From: Symbiodinium natans
Taxonomy: Eukaryota; Sar; Dinophyceae; Suessiales; Symbiodiniaceae
Assembly (NCBI GenBank): GCA_905221605.1
Contig: CAJNDS010002380.1
Span: 220,001 to 284,000 of the forward strand
Direction of reading: 5' to 3'
Length of the DNA stretch: 64,000 bases
Position 1 is the stretch's first letter, and each line of letters begins with the position of its first letter. A program made the position numbers and the translations under genes. Below are positions 12,433 to 23,100 of this stretch, one piece after another. The notes under the pieces were generated by a model. It saw nothing but the letters and a program-made list of their open reading frames with translations. It ran no database searches and was not told where the DNA came from.

Positions 12433-12471
12433 TCCAGAGCTCCCATCACCCATCACCTGCCTTAACCCCCT

Positions 12472-12585
12472 GGTTCTTAGTAGGGATTGAGGGAATGAGG
12501 GCCCAAAGGGTATATATAGGGCCCCTATATAATCCCTTAAAGGGCATATATAGGGCCCTCATTCCCTCATTCCCTACGAAGAACC
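12472..12585. mobile_element. Foldback MITE-like element, family 2, copy B
   Basis: A 114-bp inverted repeat starting GGTTCTTAGTAGGGATTGAG and ending with the near-perfect reverse complement. The core TATATAATCCCTTAAAGGGC is shared with the copy at 11.64 kb, only 0.8 kb away. Confidence 0.8.
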
Positions 12586-12686
12586 ACCCAGTTAACCCCA
12601 AGGCCTTGTCCTGCAGCTCGCTGAACCTGGCGCTTCCACGCCCCATGCGACCACCGTGTCGGCCACCTGAGTCCAGAGTCTCCTTT

Positions 12687-12845
12687 CCTAAGTAAACCCT
12701 AAACCCTATTTTTAAGTATAATTTAAACCCTAAACCCTAAACCCTAAACCCTAAACCCTAAACCCTAAACCCTAAACCCTAAACCCTAAACCCTAAACCC
12801 TAAACCCTAAACCCTAAACCCTAAACCCTAAACCCTAAACCCTAA
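12687..12845 (+). repeat. CCCTAAA telomere-like array
   Basis: About 19 mostly perfect heptamers. A short unrelated insert splits the start of the block at about 12,708-12,722. Confidence 0.95.
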
Positions 12846-13989
12846 ACTCCAAGCCCATACCCTACACCCTAAACCCCATAGGTTTTGGGCCGATTGCGGG
12901 TAAAAGGTGGGTGGAGGGTGTCGGTTTTAGGGTTGGGGGCTTAGATTTAAGGGTCAGGGTCCAGGGTTTGTAGGCTTTTGGGTGTGTTCACGGTTTTCGG
13001 CTTCAGGTTGAGGCTCAAGTTTTTGGATCCGGTTCCGGGCTTGGGGTGCAGCAAAGGTTTTTGCCCAGCAAGTTTGTAAGCGATAGAAATGCGCCAGAAG
13101 GTCTTCGACACGATGTGTGGTGAAGTGTTCCGACGTGGCTAGGTGGTCGGGCCTGTCGGAGAAAACCCTAAACCCTAAAACCCTAAAACCCCAAAACCCT
13201 AAAACCCTAAAACCCCAAACCCCAAACCCTAAACCCTAAACCCTAAACCCCAAACCCTAATTCGTGGCGGTTTGGGCCGTCGCCTGCGAGGAACCATGTC
13301 AAAGAAACATCGTACACTATCGCGTTGGTGAGGGGGGACAGTGACCCGCAATCGCAAGCACGGAGCCCCAAGTCCCCTTCCCTGAGCCACAAAAGACCCA
13401 AAGCTACAGAAATGCAAGACTTTCAACCCAAATCCCTGAACATGAAGCTACTTCTCGACGTGCAAGGTGGATGTAAGAGTTTTGGGTTTTTAGGGTTTTG
13501 AGGCATTTTCGATTGCCATACTCATGCTGACCAGCTCTATGCGCATGTTTACTGCGCACGTTCTAATGCCCCAAACTCTAATGAGCAGTTGATGCGGCAC
13601 CGCCTCACCGACAGTAAACGAACATTCGTCGCACCTGTGCGAGCCAATGCGGACGGAGTGAATCTTTTCGATTGGAAAGAACTCAAGATCTCAGCCAACG
13701 AGTCGTTGCATACAATGCAACTGATGTAGAGTACGCGATGTTCCTGGATCCTTTCCTCTTACCTGTTACCTAAAGGGGGTTATACGAAAGTAAGGACCCC
13801 AATAAAATACCCCGAATCATCAGGGTTATTGTTAGAAGGTTGTCAGTTTTTTAGTATTGAAACATTCTTGGTATTGCTGTTGTTGTTAGAATGTTGTTGT
13901 CAGTATTTTAGTATTGTTATGAATGTTTTTTTATTGCATGGTCATTCTTATGCGTCATGTGTTAGTGTGGTTTTTGTGTGTACAATTCG

Positions 13990-14213
13990 ATACATAGGTA
14001 TACTGTCTTTGTATATGTATATGTATATGTGTATGTGTATGTGTATGTGTATGGGTATGTGTATGTGTATGTGTATGCGCATGTGTGTATGTATGTGACA
14101 TGTGTGTGTATGTGTATATGTATATGTATATGTAAATGTAAATGTAAATGTAAATGAAAATGTAAATGTAAATGTTTCTGTATATGTATATATATATATA
14201 TATATGTATATGT
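13990..14213. repeat. (TATGTG)n / (TATATG)n microsatellite abutting the 3' LTR
   Basis: An alternating purine-pyrimidine repeat that runs directly into the LTR at 14,214. The far LTR at 31,529 is also followed by a TATACTA repeat, so the retroelement sits between two AT-rich microsatellites. Confidence 0.9.
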
Positions 14214-14507
14214 TGTGAAGTCGACCAGCACTGGACTTGCACTAAACCAATGCAATCACAGCCCGGCCACGCTGTTTTACGACTTCGCGAGTTCAAGCAC
14301 TTGTGCAGCTACGCCTGAGTGCGTCCGGTCGGACCGCACAGCAACCTAAGAGCTACTGTACGAAACTACCGTGCTCAAAGGCACAAGCTCGGTACTTGAG
14401 CCAAAATATTGGCGTTGTTACGAATTGCAAAACTACACATGCAAAGGAAAACAACACGCTGCACTAGCACTATGCAAGCACACCATGCATGCTTTGACCT
14501 GCTCACA
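14214..14507 (-). repeat. 3' LTR (left-hand copy)
   Basis: 294 bp, direct repeat of 31,236-31,529 with four substitutions and no indels. It is preceded, in the sense of the element, by a polypurine tract. Confidence 0.97.
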
Positions 14508-14517
14508 TTCGCCCCTC
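14508..14517 (-). other. Candidate polypurine tract
   Basis: The sense strand reads GAGGGGCGAA immediately before the 3' LTR, the position from which plus-strand synthesis is primed in LTR elements. Confidence 0.6.
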
Positions 14518-15201
14518 AGCCGAGGCTTCCGGCTCACCAAGAGCTCGTAGCGCGTCAAGCACTTCCGCAACGCGGCAAATGGGGTAGGGCGAGGGCGTCG
14601 CGTGCGACCCTGGTAGAGCCCGCACATCATGAGCATTGGCATGCGGCTTGGGCGGCAGCCCGCACTACCAAACGGACGCACGACGACAGCAGCCCTCTAC
14701 GACCCTAAACCACCCCAAGTCGCGAGCGCTCACCTTTGTGCTGGCAGGCGAGGCTCCAGAGTACTGGGCAGGTCTTTGTGCTGCTAGTGCAAAGCTATGG
14801 TACAAATGGTACACTGTACAAACTACCGGCCCTAAGCTACGGCTACGGCTACTCACCTATCCAGAACTACCCTACGGGCTACCGGACTCAGCGAGAGCCG
14901 CGCACATTGCTTGTGCCGCAGCCAGTGCAACTCGCACGCGCTTCGGCGAGCGCACTGCCGCGACCAGGGCACGGTCCGCAGCACCTGCAAAAGAGCTCCC
15001 TCGACGAGAGGGGCCACAGGCAGGGCGGAGAAGAAAAGTGCGGGGAATGCAAAATGGGCAGGCTTCAAACCTGCCGCGGCTTTTCGCCCGCAGTCACGCA
15101 AAAGAAAGCTAGTGCAAAGGTTGGCGAAGCAGCGTGCCGTGCTGCAACGCCGGCTCTGATAATGCGTGGATGCATACCACGCCGCGCCAACTGGCCGCAG
15201 C
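14518..15201 (-). other. 3' untranslated-like region of the retroelement
   Basis: Between the PLD stop and the polypurine tract I see no frame with recognisable domains. The long frames on both strands here are GC-rich chance ORFs. One copy of the GC-rich motif lies at 14,959-14,981. Confidence 0.6.
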
Positions 15202-15720
15202 CTACTCGATACCCTGTGGAGCAGTGTTGGGGGCACGAGTGGCGTTGCCAGCAACGTTGGAGCTACTGGCTCGCTCCAACTGAGGGCGCCTTGCAACCGC
15301 CTCATCGAGGGAGAATGCCTCGGCCGACACCCTCTGGAATTCCTCGACGTAGGACTGCGCGACAGGGTGCGTCTTGGGGACCTCAAGCTTAAGCCCTGCC
15401 TCCGCATTGGCCTTGCTGCTTGTGGTAAAATTGAGGCTCCCAATCAGCACCACCGCGCCGTCAGGCCGCAGTAGGCAAAGGGCCTTGGCATGGTGCAGCC
15501 CTTGAATCCCGGTGCCTACCTTAGCCCCGCGGCCGTCGCGAGCATAGGCGTCGCGCAAGGACGTGCCGCAACCCACCTTCACCTCGGCACCTGCGGCCGC
15601 CAAGCGTTTCAACGCTTGCCACTGAAGCTTGGTGCGGTGGCATTGTCCCATGTCGGCGACAATCCTAACGCTTGAGCCCTTGCCAAGCGACGCTTCGATT
15701 CCTCGATGCAGGATGGGCAA
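15202..15720 (-). pseudogene. Phospholipase-D-superfamily (HKD) nuclease domain
   Basis: The frame starts after a break (no ATG; TTG) and carries SVRIVADMGQ, then the catalytic motif HHAKALCLLRPDG...GSLNFTTSS (HxK(x4)D with the downstream GS-N). This is typical of single-HKD PLD nucleases, which act as dimers on nucleic acid. Together with the end of the previous frame it makes a near-complete domain. The C-terminal tail is Ala/Ser-rich and the stop is at 15,202. PLD nucleases are not standard LTR-element genes. Confidence 0.75.
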
Positions 15721-16427
15721 TCTAAGCTGTATGCCCGGATGTAGATCACATCCTCTGCTGCTCCTGACCCAAGCAGCGTTTGGGCGGCCTGAATGTATGG
15801 CCCGCCCGCAAGGAATTCTGCTTCTTTGACTGGAGAACTCCTAGCGGGGGCTGGACCCTTGTTCCTCCGGCCTGGCGTGCGCGCCACAGTGGCAGTGGCG
15901 GCACGTTGCACGGAGCCGGAATGTGCGTGGGCTGCGCTCGCTCCATCTGCTGGGGCCGCGGCCAGGTCACGACCCGCGAGCCCCTGAAAGCAGGAGAGCC
16001 CGCGGCTCTTGGCCGCGAGTTGGGAGAAACACCCTTCACTGTTCCCCAAACCCAACACCACCCTACCCTTAGCTAGGGCATCGGAGGCGGTGCTCCGAAT
16101 GGAGTCTGTGAGCGCAGGACCCGCGCCTCGCTGGGCCGCGTGCAAAAACCCTAAGGAACGAGCGGTGTCCATTGCGGCATCGCAATGCCCGCAGCGTCCT
16201 TCTGCCAGGTAAGCACGACAGCCACAGGCAGCTGTCTCCTCCTTGAGATGCACCCAAACCTTATGGGTCACCCCTTTCTTGGTGCTCGCGACCTCAAACG
16301 TCGCTTCGGAGCCAAGGAGCTGAGACAGCCGCGCCTCAGGGGCCGCGGTGTTGCCATGTCGCAAATGCGCAATGCGATTGGCAACGGCACGACTCACGTA
16401 CCACAGAACAGCACCGCACAAGATCAC
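15609..16427 (-). pseudogene. SWIM-finger segment of the same polyprotein, displaced by a 4-bp duplication
   Basis: This frame begins without an ATG (GTG) inside a hydrophobic segment whose first half ends the preceding ORF. A tandem GGTA duplication (sense strand, 16,428-16,435) explains the shift: without the extra four bases the membrane helix is continuous. Residues near 16,183-16,225 form a SWIM finger (CGCRAYLAEGRCGHC; CxC...CxH), a zinc module that binds nucleic acid or protein. The frame ends in the first strand of the PLD domain (IYIRAYSLD) and is lost at about 15,715-15,726, where one base seems to be missing. Confidence 0.65.
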
Positions 16428-19400
16428 TACCTACCAGAGTGATGGCTGTTCCGGCGACCCACACGGTCCGCCTGGCCCCATGGCCGATTTCCTCAACAAC
16501 GTCGGCCGAAACCGTTGCAACCGCGTGCATGGAGTCCTCGACGACATGCACGACCCCGCGGTGCAACTGCAAGGCAATCGGCGCCGACGCTGCAGCCGCC
16601 AGGCCCCACCAGCCGTTGATGTTCCCGTTGAGGGCGTGCATCAACCGATTGAGGAGCCCGCGACCCAGGAAAAAGGGGGTCCGCGGCGGAAGCGGAACAC
16701 TCGGCGGCGGCCGGGCCGACCCGCACGGGAAAGCTGGGACCCAGCTGGTGCTTGGGCGGGGTTGGAGCGCGGCAACAATGCCCGCGGCGAAAGCGCCCCA
16801 GGCGTACTTGCCCCTCCCCTTGGGCTTGCCCTTGGCATCGGACTTGCCTCTGCCCTTCGGCTTGCCCTGGCCCTTGCCACGGGCGTCTGCCCAAGCACCC
16901 CACGGGTCGCGGCCCTTGCCGTGCGTCGCCTCCTCGCGACGTCTCTTGCCGCCCCTCTTCTTGTGTTTGCTTCTAAGAAGAGGCTGGATCGTTTCCTGAT
17001 CCATCGCGCGATTGGCCAGAAGGATCTCGTACTCCAGCTCATCTTGGCTGCTCTCGGAGCCCGAGTCCCTCTGTTCGCCGCGCCGCGGATCCGGGATCCC
17101 GCGGGACACGACCTCTGCCAAGCGGAGAGGTGTGCTGCACCTAAAGCACAACTGCCTGAATGAAAGGTTCCATTCATAGCAGTTAGGGCACTGCCACCCT
17201 GCTATGCGGAGCGCTTCGCTGATGTGATCATCGCGCTCCGCCTTCTCCGCCTGGCGCCGCTCCCGCTTCTTGGCGCGCTCGGCCGCCTGCGCCTCCTCGG
17301 CCGCCTGGAGGGCTTCAGCGAGTTCCTCATCGCTGAGGAGCCTCGCGGCATCTGCCCGCGCTTGTTGGTCTTCAAGCTCTTCGGCAGAAAACCTCCGCCG
17401 CCATTGCTCCGGCGCGGTTTGGGGATCCACCTCCCACCACCCGATGTCGATCCCATTGATCCATCGGCCGTCGCACGGGGCGCCCGCATTCGGGCCGCCC
17501 GCGTGCGTGGTGAGGCACTGGTCCTCGGTCACCGGGTTAATGGCTTCGCAGAAGAAGCACCGCCAGCTGCCGTAGGGGTAAAAGCGGCCTTCGACGTAGG
17601 CTCGGTTGGCTGGGAGGGCGACCTCGTCCGCCTCATCCGCGGTGGCAGCCTCCATCTCAACCGAGACCTCTTCGTCCTTGACGACCTCCGTCTCCTCCTC
17701 CTGTTCCTCCTTGACCAGGGGCTCTTCCTCCTCCCGGCCAACCTTGAGGTGGGACTCAGTGCGAACCTCGGCGCGCATCAAAATGACGTCAAGGCTATCC
17801 GCGGCTGGGTCGCCCGCGAAGAAGGAGTCGATCTCCTTGGCATGGAGATCGTCAAGAGGCGTCACCAGGTCCGGCGAGTAATCTCGCTTGGAGCGACGCT
17901 CGGCCAGGCGTCGCTGGACGTCGCCCTTCGGCGGCTCGAGGGCCCGCCCGCGCGGAGCGGCCTTCCGCGGAGGCTCGGGCACGGCCTCCTCCGTGGGCTC
18001 GCTCTTGGGCGTGGACCCTCCATCGCTTCCCTCTGGGGCACCAGGGGGGTCCAGCTCGGGGTCGTCGCGAAGCCACCCCGGCGGATGGCTACCACCATAG
18101 ATGTGGTGCGATCCATCCTCAAGCTGGATCCGGTCCCCTCGCCTCAGGAGCGGGACTCTCGAGTGATCGTACCCGTTGGCTTTGTGGTACCTAATCACTC
18201 GGAGCATGGGCACCTCCCCACACCCGCCGTCCTTTCCTCGGCGGAACAGCAGTCCCCGCCAGTCCTGACGAAAAGGGTCAAGAGGTGCGGAGGGGCTGAT
18301 CCCCAGGTTGGGCGGAAGAGAGGCGCCATGACAGGCCGCCTGATGCAAATGGTACTGCACCAGCGACTCAAAAGCTAGCCCGCATCCTGGAGCCGAACAT
18401 CCGTAGTGGCCGTCGGCGTTGGGGCGAGGCTCCTCTGAGGCTGAGGCGGACTGGGCGGTCCCGCCTCCCGAAGGCCTGGCGGAACTGCTCGGCCCTGCAG
18501 CCCCGGGGGCGTCCTGACCATCGTCAGACACCTCTTCCCCGTCGGCGCCTTCCCCGGCCGCCCGACTCTCTCCCTCTCGGCGCAGCGTTTTGAGGGACTC
18601 CTCACGCTTGGTGATCTTCTCCAGCTTCACCATCGCAGTTCCCGCAACCTCCAGTATTCTCGACTGGAGCTTCTGCGCTCTAAGAAGAGCTTCGGACCGC
18701 GCGAGGTATTCCTTCGCGCTGGTGACCACAGACTGGCCGAGCACGAGGACTCCTTCCTCTGTGCTCTCGGCCTGGGCCCCACTAGCGGGCTCCTCGTCCT
18801 CCTTCACTCTGACCGCGGCTGGAGGCGCCCGCGTGTCGGGAAGATCCGAGCTGGAACTATCTTCCTCGACACCTTCAGCTGCTTGGGCTGCCTCTTCCTC
18901 GAGCGAGTCCTCGGGCTCGAGGACATTGGGGCCCGGGATGTTGCGCCTAGGGTACACCTTGGGCTTCGCTGGCACGATCGAAGTCCTAGGAGTCCCTAGG
19001 GGACGCCCTTTGGCCTTAGGCGCGGCCTTAGGAGGGGTAACAGGTTGGGCGGCCCCCGCGGCCATGACACGACCCGCAGGGGCCAGCACAACCGTCGAGG
19101 AGCTCGCCGCGCCACTGCTGGCCGCAGCAGCTTGGGACGCTTGGACCGTGCCCAGTTTCGGTCCTCGCCCCAACGGCGGGTTGGGGCCCGCACTGGAGTC
19201 GCCTAAACTCTTTAGGTCGACACGCAGGACCAACCTATCCACTTCCAACTCAGCTATCAGGTCTGAGTAGACAGGCGAGCCCCTGGGGAGTGCCCAGATG
19301 CGGGAAATGCCGGTGGCCCTAATCTGGCCAGTGAGGGCCACCCCATCCGCTCCTGCATAGATGGGCACTCCGGCGTCCCGCAGGACCGCCAGTCGGACCT

Positions 19401-19947
19401 CGACTATGCAAGTCGATCCGCCGCGCCTTCCGTCCTCCCACTGCGCGGGGCAGTGTCCTAGGACGTAGTGAACCCCGAGGCGGCCTCCCGGCCCGCCGCC
19501 GGGGATCAGGCCGTTCTGCAACAGGCTTGGCACGACATGCAAGTCCGTGCCGTGCCACATGGCCGGGCCATACTGACGGATGAGGTCGTCGATGGCCGTC
19601 TCACTTAGGCCCTCCATCATGAACCCCATCGGATGGCCGCAATCGGCAGAGTGGCCTTGGAAGGCACGAAGGAAACCAGCGTGCGAGGTATCCAACCTCG
19701 GTTTCCGCTGGCTGGCGTCGTGCGCGACCGCCTGGTTGTACTGGTTGATGGTGATCCCGAGTTGCTCGATCAACTCATCAACCGGGTAGAGGCCGCCCGG
19801 ACCGAACCGGCCTCTGCAGCCACCTTCGCCGTGCCGCATGCATCGGACTAGCAGGCGCTGCACGTCGTCTATCGTGGGCGGGCCCTTCCGGCCCTTAGGG
19901 CCTGGGCTCTTGCTTTTGCCCCTGCCCTTAGACCCTCCTCCACCCAT
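16336..19947 (-). CDS. Tpt1/KptA-like RNA 2'-phosphotransferase fused to zinc fingers (retroelement-encoded)
   Basis: The start chosen is the ATG at 19,947 (MGGGGSKGRGKSKS), giving 1,203 residues, although the frame is open upstream into the RT region. Residues about 25-222 match the Tpt1/KptA family, which removes an internal 2'-phosphate from RNA using NAD+. Visible marks are a MRHG with Arg-His (38-39), the winged-helix-like GLYPVDELIEQLG, RAFQGHS (QGHS at 97-100), WHGT (131-134), an SLLQNGLIPGG stretch and VHYVLG (159-164). The length fits the family. After acidic and proline-rich linkers come a C2H2 finger (about 18,329-18,402) and two RanBP2-type fingers (17,512-17,565; 17,138-17,200, the second exactly CxxCxxxNx6CxxC). 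A coiled Glu/Ala/Arg-rich segment and a Lys/Gly/Arg-rich tail follow. The frame then breaks in a membrane segment. Confidence 0.75.
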   Translation of the reverse strand: MGGGGSKGRGKSKSPGPKGRKGPPTIDDVQRLLVRCMRHGEGGCRGRFGPGGLYPVDELIEQLGITINQYNQAVAHDASQRKPRLDTSHAGFLRAFQGHSADCGHPMGFMMEGLSETAIDDLIRQYGPAMWHGTDLHVVPSLLQNGLIPGGGPGGRLGVHYVLGHCPAQWEDGRRGGSTCIVEVRLAVLRDAGVPIYAGADGVALTGQIRATGISRIWALPRGSPVYSDLIAELEVDRLVLRVDLKSLGDSSAGPNPPLGRGPKLGTVQASQAAAASSGAASSSTVVLAPAGRVMAAGAAQPVTPPKAAPKAKGRPLGTPRTSIVPAKPKVYPRRNIPGPNVLEPEDSLEEEAAQAAEGVEEDSSSSDLPDTRAPPAAVRVKEDEEPASGAQAESTEEGVLVLGQSVVTSAKEYLARSEALLRAQKLQSRILEVAGTAMVKLEKITKREESLKTLRREGESRAAGEGADGEEVSDDGQDAPGAAGPSSSARPSGGGTAQSASASEEPRPNADGHYGCSAPGCGLAFESLVQYHLHQAACHGASLPPNLGISPSAPLDPFRQDWRGLLFRRGKDGGCGEVPMLRVIRYHKANGYDHSRVPLLRRGDRIQLEDGSHHIYGGSHPPGWLRDDPELDPPGAPEGSDGGSTPKSEPTEEAVPEPPRKAAPRGRALEPPKGDVQRRLAERRSKRDYSPDLVTPLDDLHAKEIDSFFAGDPAADSLDVILMRAEVRTESHLKVGREEEEPLVKEEQEEETEVVKDEEVSVEMEAATADEADEVALPANRAYVEGRFYPYGSWRCFFCEAINPVTEDQCLTTHAGGPNAGAPCDGRWINGIDIGWWEVDPQTAPEQWRRRFSAEELEDQQARADAARLLSDEELAEALQAAEEAQAAERAKKRERRQAEKAERDDHISEALRIAGWQCPNCYEWNLSFRQLCFRCSTPLRLAEVVSRGIPDPRRGEQRDSGSESSQDELEYEILLANRAMDQETIQPLLRSKHKKRGGKRRREEATHGKGRDPWGAWADARGKGQGKPKGRGKSDAKGKPKGRGKYAWGAFAAGIVAALQPRPSTSWVPAFPCGSARPPPSVPLPPRTPFFLGRGLLNRLMHALNGNINGWWGLAAAASAPIALQLHRGVVHVVEDSMHAVATVSADVVEEIGHGARRTVWVAGTAITLVGSDLVRCCSVVRESCRCQSHCAFATWQHRGP

Positions 19948-20013
19948 CGCGGCACTGAGGCCCGCGGCTTTGCTGGACCTCCGATGGGCGAGGGAAACCT
20001 GACGCGCCCTTGA

Positions 20014-20173
20014 GCGGCCAGGACACGGCCCGCTGCAAGGGGCCGGTGTGCAGTAGTGGTAGGCAGCCGCTCCCGCGCGGCCAGGGCACGGCCCGCAGCG
20101 GGGCCTTGTGGTTGACCACGAAGGTCCGGGCGACCGATCGGTCGCTCCCGCGCGGTCTGGTCGCGACCCGCAG
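20014..20173 (-). repeat. Triple cluster of the dispersed GC-rich element motif
   Basis: Three copies (about 20,014-20,035, 20,075-20,098 and 20,150-20,173) of a motif reading, on the plus strand, CGCGGCCAGGNCACG followed by RCCCGCAG. Other copies are near 14,959, 15,957, 19,057, 25,937, 27,571, 30,085 and 31,140. All share the same orientation and all lie inside the retroelement. Confidence 0.75.
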
Positions 20174-20179
20174 CGGGGC

Positions 20180-23100
20180 GCAGTGCACAGGCACGAACGC
20201 GGGGAGGGACTACCTACCCTAGGCTCTACAACACACTTGAACCGCTGCGGCGGGGGTTTGGGGAGTTTCTTTAAGGTCGGGGCTTTAAGGCTTCTACGGC
20301 TTCTGCTTCGACCTTGGACCGAACCTCTAGGCCTGCTTCCTAAACACTGGCTGCGAGACAAACGAACGAAGCTGCACGCGACGAACGACGAAAAATCCTT
20401 CTGCCCGCAGACCGGCGACCTGGGAAACGGCCCGCCCCAAAAACACCCGCCCTGAACACAGAAACACCCGAACAGCCCCAACATCCTGAGCATCAGAACG
20501 CGCGTGGGGTGATTCTGGTCCGAGCGCGCCGCGTCATGGTTCGCGCGCTTGGAGTTGTGCGCACCGCGAACGCCTAAGGCTTCAAGAGCAGACGACGCGC
20601 TCTGAGGAGCCGCGACTGCCCCCTTGGCGCACGCTTCGCGCACCGCCCCCTCGGCTTGGGCATCAGTGAAAAACTGCCCATCAATGACCCTACCTGTCCT
20701 AACAGTAAGATCATCCACGTAGGCAATCCACTCCTTAGTATACTTAAGGCGCCTACCTCTGCCGGGGGCATAGGCCCTATCAACCACAAAGTTGAAATCA
20801 TCTGGGCCGTTAATCGGGCCAAAGGTGAGGCCGACAGGGAGATACTTCCCTGATCTTGCCACAATGGCCAACACCTCGCGAGCACGCTTGGTGTTCCTAA
20901 TCTGATTAAACCCACTAACCGCATCCACGAAGGTATACCAAACCGAACCTACTGCGGCGGCGAGCACATCGCTGCCCCGCCGACAATAGTACGTGGAGCG
21001 CTTAATTCGGGCATTCACGCGGCGGTAGTCAACCACCAAGCGTCGCTTCCTATGCCGCTTGTAGCTGGGCATTTCCTTGGTCGGAAACGGCGCAGATCCC
21101 CAAGCCGAGCTGCCGCGGATCAACTGACCCCGCTTGCATTCTTCTTCAAGCTTGTCGTCGACCCATTGCGCGGACTCGCCCCTCAGACTGTGAGGCTGGG
21201 ACGAGACCGGCGGCCCGGTGGGGATGCAGTCATGGGCGAACTTCCTGACCGTGGTCCTGGTGGTGTCCTCCACCCAGAACCCAGCGGCCTTTCGCCGTAT
21301 GACCTCCCTGACGGCTGCGATATCAGCATCGGTCAGCCCGGGTCTGGTTGGTCCAGGCTCGATCTTCAAACCCGACCATACGAGGTCTCTATAGGCCTCG
21401 GTGCGCCTAGGATCCTCCGCGACCTTCTCGCCCGCAAGAGCATAGACCTCAAGGTCAGCCCGGACGGAATCCCAGTCCTTGGCGTCCGCCTTGGTCCGCC
21501 AAAACGCTTCCCTCTCCGCGGCATACTTATCCACCTCCTTATCCAGCTCCGCACGCTCTGCTGGCGTGAGGTCCTCGCCCGACCGCACGTCCGGGAGGGG
21601 AACGACTGGAGAGGGCGGTGGCGCAGCCGCGGCGCTATCTGCACCCGCAGTCGCTGGAAAGCTTTCAACTGCAGCGGTGCACAGCTCTTCTGCGCCCCTC
21701 AGACCAAGGTCCTGGAGCGAGGCGCAGAAAGCCGCTCCTATGAGGTTGTAGTCAGCTTGCGCGCGCTCAACGTGCTTGTGCCGCACTGCGCCCAACGCAT
21801 CCGGCCTACTACACCTCAAACCTACCGATTCTAGGCTGAAATCGGCGAGCCACAGGGCCCCGCTCTCAACGAGGTTGCCGCGGCCACTGGCCCGTGCGAA
21901 CTGGCACATGTCAGCCCGCACGAAGGCCCAAGGCCAGCGTGGCTCTGCGAGCGTCCCAAACAAGGCGCCCCACTCCTCTAGCCGCCAAGGTTCCCACTCG
22001 CCCTTTTGCGCCTGCAAACGCAGCGCGACGTGGGCGCCCGCACGCGTGCGTCCCTGCGCACACCGGACGACTAGCTGGAGGAAAGCCCGGGGCACATTCT
22101 TGCCCTCAAGCCCAATCACGAGCACCTTCGGCTCTGTGCGCAGAACAGCGCCGCTAATGGCCTCTAAGTGCTCTTCCGCGGCCAGGTTCCAGGTGATCCC
22201 GTAGGCCTGCTTGCCTTGCACAAAAGCGGGAACAACCCTGTACCCGTGCCTCCTCGCCGCGTCGGAAACGACCGCGTCACCCCAAGCAACCTCTAAGACA
22301 TCAGCAACCCCACCAAGGAAATACTGCCGGAACCAACTCTCGACAGCACCCGACTCTGGGGAAGCCCTAGGCTGCAACGCGCGGGGTTCCGCGACCAAGA
22401 GGTCCGCGAGGGCCTCTCGGATCGAGAGCACACTCGTGCCGGCACGAGACGCTCGCTCGAGGGTCCTGTCCTGCAACGAATACGCCCCCTTGTCCAACTT
22501 TCTGGCCGAGGCTGCAGCAAGCACGCCGTCGCGGTTTAGGTCGATTTTGGAAATGATTTCCTTCACGGAAACCGCTTCATGGGCCGGACGGGTCCCCTCT
22601 GAAAGCGTGAGCGCTCCGTCCTCGGCGATATATGCAAGCCGCCATTTGACGCGAACCCCGCTGGCGTCGGGGAGATAGCGATGGACGCCGACCTGTGCAC
22701 GGGCCGCATCCACCTGCGTGACCCGCCCTAACCTGCACACCTTCGGGCCTCCACCTACACCCCGATAGGCAATGCGGTCACCAAGGCGGAGGACGAAGTC
22801 CCTCCCGCGCCTGGTCAGCGTGAACTCCACCTGCTTGGCGTCGCCTTGAACCTGCTGCCCTAAGCTGGGGCGAGACGAGCCGTCCCCGCCGGTTCCATCG
22901 TCCTCAAAGACGACCGGCTCGCGGGATTCCGCGCCATCTGCATCCGCAGGGACAAGAATGCAGTCTTCTGCGTGCGCCTCCATCGGGCCGCGCCGGGCGG
23001 AAGAAGTACCCCCCGACTCCATCGACACGGGCTCCAAGGTGAGCCTGTGGCCCTTGACTTCCAACACGCGCCAGGGGCCGGTCAGACCCGGTTTCCAAGG

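Larger units (their letters stand above)
1..13990. other. Gene-poor repeat-rich desert
   Basis: No intact gene was recognised. The stretch is a patchwork of short telomere-like arrays in both orientations, AT and trinucleotide microsatellites, homopolymer G/C runs, foldback elements (listed separately) and unique sequence with only short random frames. One AT-rich coding fragment (ABC transporter) lies at 1.8-2.0 kb. Spliced exons of unknown proteins cannot be excluded in the unique stretches at 3.1-3.7 kb and 7.6-8.4 kb, but nothing there was recognisable. Confidence 0.7.

Noticed and set aside
13955-14296. Tyr/Ile- and His/Thr-rich frames on the minus strand
   Set aside because: Artefacts of the TATGTG microsatellite running into the LTR.
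17224-21834. Long plus-strand frames (384 and 260 codons) inside the retroelement
   Set aside because: They are antisense to the KptA/zinc-finger and RT coding sequence, lack domains, and are expected by chance in GC-rich DNA.
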